Of a DNA stretch of 10,208 nt, positions 7,302-10,208 are shown piece by piece; within the stretch, counting starts at the first letter, position 1, and each line of letters opens with the position of its first letter. Below the pieces are notes generated by a model. The model was not told the DNA's origin, ran no database searches, and worked only from the letters and a program-made list of their open reading frames with translations. Origin of the DNA: Ferrimonas sp044433165 (GTDB taxonomy: Bacteria; Pseudomonadota; Gammaproteobacteria; Enterobacterales; Shewanellaceae). The translations under genes were made by a program, and so were the position numbers. The stretch covers positions 1 to 10,208 of the forward strand of contig JAWXTX010000096.1 of assembly GCA_044433165.1 (NCBI GenBank). Direction: 5' to 3'.

Positions 7302-7640
7302 TTAATTAGGAACATCGCCTGCGCTACTAGCAGCTTCTTGGCTGTCGTTCACTTGCTGAGTTGCAGCAGGAACTTCAAGATTGTTCCAGTCATCACCCAA
7401 GACTTCATTATTAGAACCAATACGTCCTAGCAACAGGCTGACAACAAAAAATACGGTCGCTAAGATTGCAGTAGTACGAGTCAGGAAGTTCCCTGAACCC
7501 GATGAACCAAACAAACTTGCTGATGCACCGGCGCCAAATGAGGCTCCCATGCCGGCTCCTTTACCTTGTTGAATCAGTACTAAGCCGATAATGGCTAAAG
7601 CAACCAACAGGTAAACAACCATTAATACTTGATATAACAT
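7302..7640 (-). CDS. secG: Preprotein translocase subunit SecG
   Basis: Small inner-membrane subunit of the SecYEG channel, which assists SecA-driven protein export. It has 112 residues, close to the usual 110. The first membrane helix (about 3-22) is followed by the conserved loop QQGKGAGMGASFGAGAS (24-40) and LFGSSGSGNFLTR (43-55). The second helix (about 57-72) leads to an acidic, Gln/Ser-rich tail. The ATG lies seven bases after the tpiA stop with little Shine-Dalgarno sequence, so translation is probably coupled to tpiA. The tpiA-secG-tRNA-Leu order is typical of this bacterial group. Confidence 0.96.
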   Translation of the reverse strand: MLYQVLMVVYLLVALAIIGLVLIQQGKGAGMGASFGAGASASLFGSSGSGNFLTRTTAILATVFFVVSLLLGRIGSNNEVLGDDWNNLEVPAATQQVNDSQEAASSAGDVPN

Positions 7641-7647
7641 CGTTTCA

Positions 7648-8430
7648 TCAATCCGATTGTGAGGCTATGCGACAAAGATTAACAAAGTCACTGGCATTTA
7701 AGCTAGCGCCCCCAACAAGGCCGCCATCAACATCCATTTGGTTAAACAATTCTGCCGCATTACTCGGCTTAACGCTACCACCATAAAGGATGCGGATTCT
7801 ATCGCCTGTATAAGGGGATAAATCCGTCAAACGCTGTCGAATAAAAGCATGTACTTCCTGAGCTTGCTCAGGGGTAGCACTTCTACCCGTTCCGATTGCC
7901 CAAATTGGCTCGTAAGCAATAACCGCATTATCAAATGCTAAGATGCCTACTTTATCGAGTACTGCGTTGAGCTCGCCATCAAGAACTTCAAAAGTTCGGC
8001 TCGCTTCACGAGCAGCCAAGGACTCACCAACACACAGAATTGGCGTCAACCCCATCTGCTGTGCGGCAATAAACTTGTCTGCTACGATGTTACTGCTATC
8101 ACCGTACATCCGACGACGTTCGGAATGACCAATGATAACATAGCTACAGCCAAACTCTTTAAGCATTGCTGCAGCCGTTTCGCCTGTGTAAGCACCAAAC
8201 TCATGCTGGCTGACATTTTGTCCACCAAGGCAAATTCGGTGACGTAGCAATAAATCACTACGTTTTGACAGCTGTTGCGACAAGCTATCTAAATACACAT
8301 TAGGAGGACAAAGTACCGCTTCTGCTGAACTTTCATTAAGAAGCTCAAACTTATCCAGTACTTCTTGGCCCAACTGGCGGCTACCTGCCATTTTCCAGTT
8401 GGCTGCGACGATAGGACGCCTTTTAGCCAT
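7648..8430 (-). CDS. tpiA: Triosephosphate isomerase
   Basis: Cytoplasmic TIM-barrel enzyme that interconverts dihydroxyacetone phosphate and glyceraldehyde 3-phosphate in glycolysis and gluconeogenesis. It has 260 residues, slightly above the usual 250. Catalytic residues are present: Asn11 and Lys13 in ANWKM, His102 in GHSERR, and Glu174 in YEPIWAIGTG, which runs into the mobile loop 6. The phosphate-binding segments YGGSV (216-220) and GGLVGGASL (236-244) are intact. The start has AGGAGA five bases upstream. A promoter sits just upstream, so the gene can be transcribed independently of folP. The next gene, secG, follows after seven bases. Confidence 0.97.
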   Translation of the reverse strand: MAKRRPIVAANWKMAGSRQLGQEVLDKFELLNESSAEAVLCPPNVYLDSLSQQLSKRSDLLLRHRICLGGQNVSQHEFGAYTGETAAAMLKEFGCSYVIIGHSERRRMYGDSSNIVADKFIAAQQMGLTPILCVGESLAAREASRTFEVLDGELNAVLDKVGILAFDNAVIAYEPIWAIGTGRSATPEQAQEVHAFIRQRLTDLSPYTGDRIRILYGGSVKPSNAAELFNQMDVDGGLVGGASLNASDFVNLCRIASQSD

Positions 8431-8455
8431 ACGTGTCTCCTGTGAAAGCGGCGTG

Positions 8456-8484
8456 ATAATAGCTAACTGATTTTAAAGTTACAA
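8456..8484 (-). promoter_or_regulatory. Sigma70-like promoter for tpiA-secG-tRNA-Leu
   Basis: On the minus strand TTGTAA, 17 bases and TATTAT form a good -35/-10 pair, with four and five of six consensus bases and optimal spacing. The predicted transcript starts near 8449, about 19 bases before the tpiA ATG, just leaving room for the AGGAGA ribosome site. I see nothing else in the 114-base folP-tpiA gap, and no terminator after folP. Confidence 0.6.
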
Positions 8485-8544
8485 GTACTGATATTAAGGC
8501 ACATGCTCGTTCGTTGATTCTTTGTTCGATTTGCGCTTTTTTGT

Positions 8545-9390
8545 CTAAATAAAGCACTGGTATTGCTGCCAAACTTTAATTGCATCCGCAGTGGCCTGTA
8601 CATCATGTACTCGCAATATTTCAGCACCTTGCTGGGCTGCCAGTAACGCCCCCACCACACTACCAACAAGACGTTCGGAAACCGTACGATCTAATAATTG
8701 ACCGATCATCGATTTACGCGACAAGCCTATTAATAAAGGCAGCTGATGGCCTCGCAGCTGTGTAAGATTGGCTAATAGCTGGTAATTATGATCAAGACTT
8801 TTTCCAAAGCCAAAACCAGGATCGAGCAACAACCGATTACGCTCAATGCCAGCTTGCTCACAAGCACTAATGCGCTCAGCAAAAAAGGCATTAATTTGGA
8901 TCAGTAAGTTTTCGTAATGCGGCGCTTTTTGCATTGTCTGTGGCTGGCCTTGCATGTGCATGAGACAGATTGCAGTATTACCGGAAGCGGCAACTTGTAA
9001 CGCGCCTGGTGCCTGTAGGGCGCGTACGTCGTTAATTAGGCCCACACCACTATCAATGGCTTGACGCATCACTTCCGTTTTAGATGTGTCTATCGAAATA
9101 ACCACATCCAAACGTGTAGCCAATTCAGATATGACCGGAATGGTCCGTTTCAGTTCCTCATCAATGCTTACTGCTGCCGCACCTGGGCGAGTCGATTCAC
9201 CACCAACATCGATAATGGTCGCCCCTTCTGAGACCATCTGCTCTGCCTGAGCAATAGCGCGATCTAATGCTTGATGTCGACCGCCATCAGAAAAAGAATC
9301 GGGGGTGACATTAAGAATCCCCATCAATTGAGGCTGGCTCAGATCCAAAGTTCGATCGCCGCACTGCAGCAATGTCGTCGCTTTAGTCAT
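8545..9390 (-). CDS. folP: Dihydropteroate synthase
   Basis: Folate pathway enzyme that joins p-aminobenzoate to 6-hydroxymethyl-dihydropterin diphosphate, giving dihydropteroate; it is the sulfonamide target. It has 281 residues, against 282 in E. coli. Family signatures are all present: NVTPDSFSDGG (27-37), DVGGESTRPG (61-70), SIDTSK (99-104), Asn120-Asp121, DPGFGFGK (190-197), GLSRKS (222-227 with Lys226) and RVHD (260-263). These form the pterin and phosphate sites of the TIM barrel, so the enzyme should be active. The N-terminus aligns with E. coli FolP, supporting the ATG at 9390, although no good Shine-Dalgarno sequence precedes it. It follows ftsH, as in many gammaproteobacteria, but glmM does not follow. 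Confidence 0.97.
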   Translation of the reverse strand: MTKATTLLQCGDRTLDLSQPQLMGILNVTPDSFSDGGRHQALDRAIAQAEQMVSEGATIIDVGGESTRPGAAAVSIDEELKRTIPVISELATRLDVVISIDTSKTEVMRQAIDSGVGLINDVRALQAPGALQVAASGNTAICLMHMQGQPQTMQKAPHYENLLIQINAFFAERISACEQAGIERNRLLLDPGFGFGKSLDHNYQLLANLTQLRGHQLPLLIGLSRKSMIGQLLDRTVSERLVGSVVGALLAAQQGAEILRVHDVQATADAIKVWQQYQCFI

Positions 9391-9418
9391 ATTTGTGGTT
9401 TCTATTTTTTAGGCAATG

Positions 9419-9444
9419 AAAAAGCCCCACTTTAATGGGGCTTT
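9419..9444 (-). terminator. Intrinsic terminator between ftsH and folP
   Basis: The 9-bp stem AAAGCCCCA/TGGGGCTTT closes a 6-base loop. On the minus strand the 3' arm runs into a five-T tract (9419-9423). It sits 27 bases after the ftsH stop. folP begins about 30 bases later without an obvious promoter, so folP may depend on partial readthrough. Confidence 0.82.
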
Positions 9445-9471
9445 GAGTATATCAAAAACAGATTAAAACTC

Positions 9472-10208
9472 TTACTTGGCTGGTGCTTGTTCCACATCAG
9501 CGTCTGGTTTCGGATCTGTGTCTATTGCACTGTGGTCTTCGGTTTCCGAGCTACCGCCGCTGCGATTATCATCGCCTTTGTCAGATTGTTGCCAATCTGC
9601 CGGCTCCCGAACTTCGCGACGCTCCATAAGATCATCAATCTGCAACGCATCAATGGTTTCGTACTTCATCAACGCTTCCGTCATTGCATGCAATACATCC
9701 ATGTTCTCTTCCAAAATGGCACGAGCACGCTGGTAGTTGCGATCAACAAAGGCTTTTACTTCTGAATCGATAAGCTGTGACGTTTCATCTGAAATATGGC
9801 TGGCTTTAGCCATAGAACGACCTAAGAACACTTCACCATCTTCCTCAGCGTAGTTCATCGGCCCCAATTTCTCAGATAAGCCCCACTGCGTTACCATCTT
9901 ACGAGCAATGTCTGTTGCTCGCTCAATATCATTAGATGCACCAGTCGTTACTTTGTCATCACCATAAATCAGCTGCTCGGCAATTCGACCACCATAAAGG
10001 CTAGAAATCATCGATTCTAAATGCTGTTTGGAGTGACTCCAGCGATCACGCTCAGGCAGATACATGGTTACCCCAAGAGCTCGACCTCGCGGAATGATAG
10101 AGACTTTATAAACAGGGTCATGCTCGGGCACTAAACGGCCAACAATGGCATGCCCCGCTTCATGGTAAGCCGTAGCGCGCTTCTCATCCTCAGACATTAC
10201 CATGGTAC
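9472..10208 (-). CDS. ftsH: ATP-dependent zinc metalloprotease FtsH (C-terminal part, 5' end beyond right edge)
   Basis: Membrane-anchored AAA+ protease that degrades unneeded membrane proteins and short-lived cytoplasmic regulators. Only about the last 245 residues are in view. The frame is open through the right edge, so the ATG at 10201-10203 is internal and corresponds to the SMVM segment of E. coli FtsH. Counting from that Met, the zinc motif HEAGH is at 14-18 and the third zinc ligand is Asp92 in TGASND. The peptidase core matches the family throughout, for example IPRGRALG, VTQWG and EEDGEVFLGRS, and KYETID near the end. The membrane and AAA+ parts lie outside the window. The C-terminal tail (about 205-243) is hydrophilic and acidic, as is common and poorly conserved in this family. 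A terminator follows. Confidence 0.97.
   Translation of the reverse strand, partial: TMVMSEDEKRATAYHEAGHAIVGRLVPEHDPVYKVSIIPRGRALGVTMYLPERDRWSHSKQHLESMISSLYGGRIAEQLIYGDDKVTTGASNDIERATDIARKMVTQWGLSEKLGPMNYAEEDGEVFLGRSMAKASHISDETSQLIDSEVKAFVDRNYQRARAILEENMDVLHAMTEALMKYETIDALQIDDLMERREVREPADWQQSDKGDDNRSGGSSETEDHSAIDTDPKPDADVEQAPAK

Noticed and set aside
8463..8669. Minus-strand 68-codon frame overlapping the end of folP
   Set aside because: It is out of frame with folP, runs into the tpiA promoter and has no family resemblance. It is not a glmM remnant, as no GlmM motif is present.
9476..9765. Plus-strand open frames of 86 and 92 codons opposite the end of ftsH
   Set aside because: They lie antisense to a well-matched FtsH C-terminus and show no domain or ribosome site.

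Overview
The window looks like a gammaproteobacterial chromosome. FtsH, dihydropteroate synthase, triosephosphate isomerase, SecG and tRNA-Leu(GAG) follow one another in the order common in Pseudomonas, Oceanospirillales and Alteromonadales relatives, and the FtsH fragment reads very like the E. coli and Pseudomonas proteins. I cannot name the genus. Every gene I can support is on the minus strand, so transcription runs from the right edge to the left.

Right half (7204-10208), housekeeping: the C-terminal third of ftsH, cut by the window edge, ends in front of a strong terminator hairpin. Then come folP, tpiA with its own good sigma70-like promoter, secG seven bases after tpiA, and tRNA-Leu(GAG) twelve bases after secG, closed by a second strong terminator. 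glmM, usually found between folP and tpiA (or secG), is absent; only 114 bases separate folP from tpiA.

Middle (4942-7203): after the tRNA terminator the usual rimP-nusA-infB neighbourhood does not follow. Instead there is a hybrid sensor histidine kinase with an extracytoplasmic sensor domain, HAMP-like region, kinase core and C-terminal receiver. It has no Hpt domain and no partner regulator in view.

Left half (1-4941), secretion: a type I secretion operon. A PrtD-type ABC exporter overlaps an HlyD/PrtE-type membrane fusion protein by 4 bases. After 31 bases follows a large RTX calcium-binding protein, which runs open off the left edge and has at least 556 residues. The RTX protein is the likely cargo. 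It has a short N-terminal RTX block, a beta-rich insert, and then at least 38 nonapeptide repeats in unbroken 9-residue phase. No TolC-like outer membrane partner is in the window.

How the genes may work together (inference): the ABC protein and the fusion protein export the RTX protein in one step, probably with an outer membrane channel encoded elsewhere, and the repeats fold outside the cell on binding calcium. The kinase lies just upstream on the same strand and may control the operon, but nothing in the sequence proves this. No gene-free stretch exceeds about 212 bases. I see no insertion sequence, integrase, CRISPR array or rRNA.
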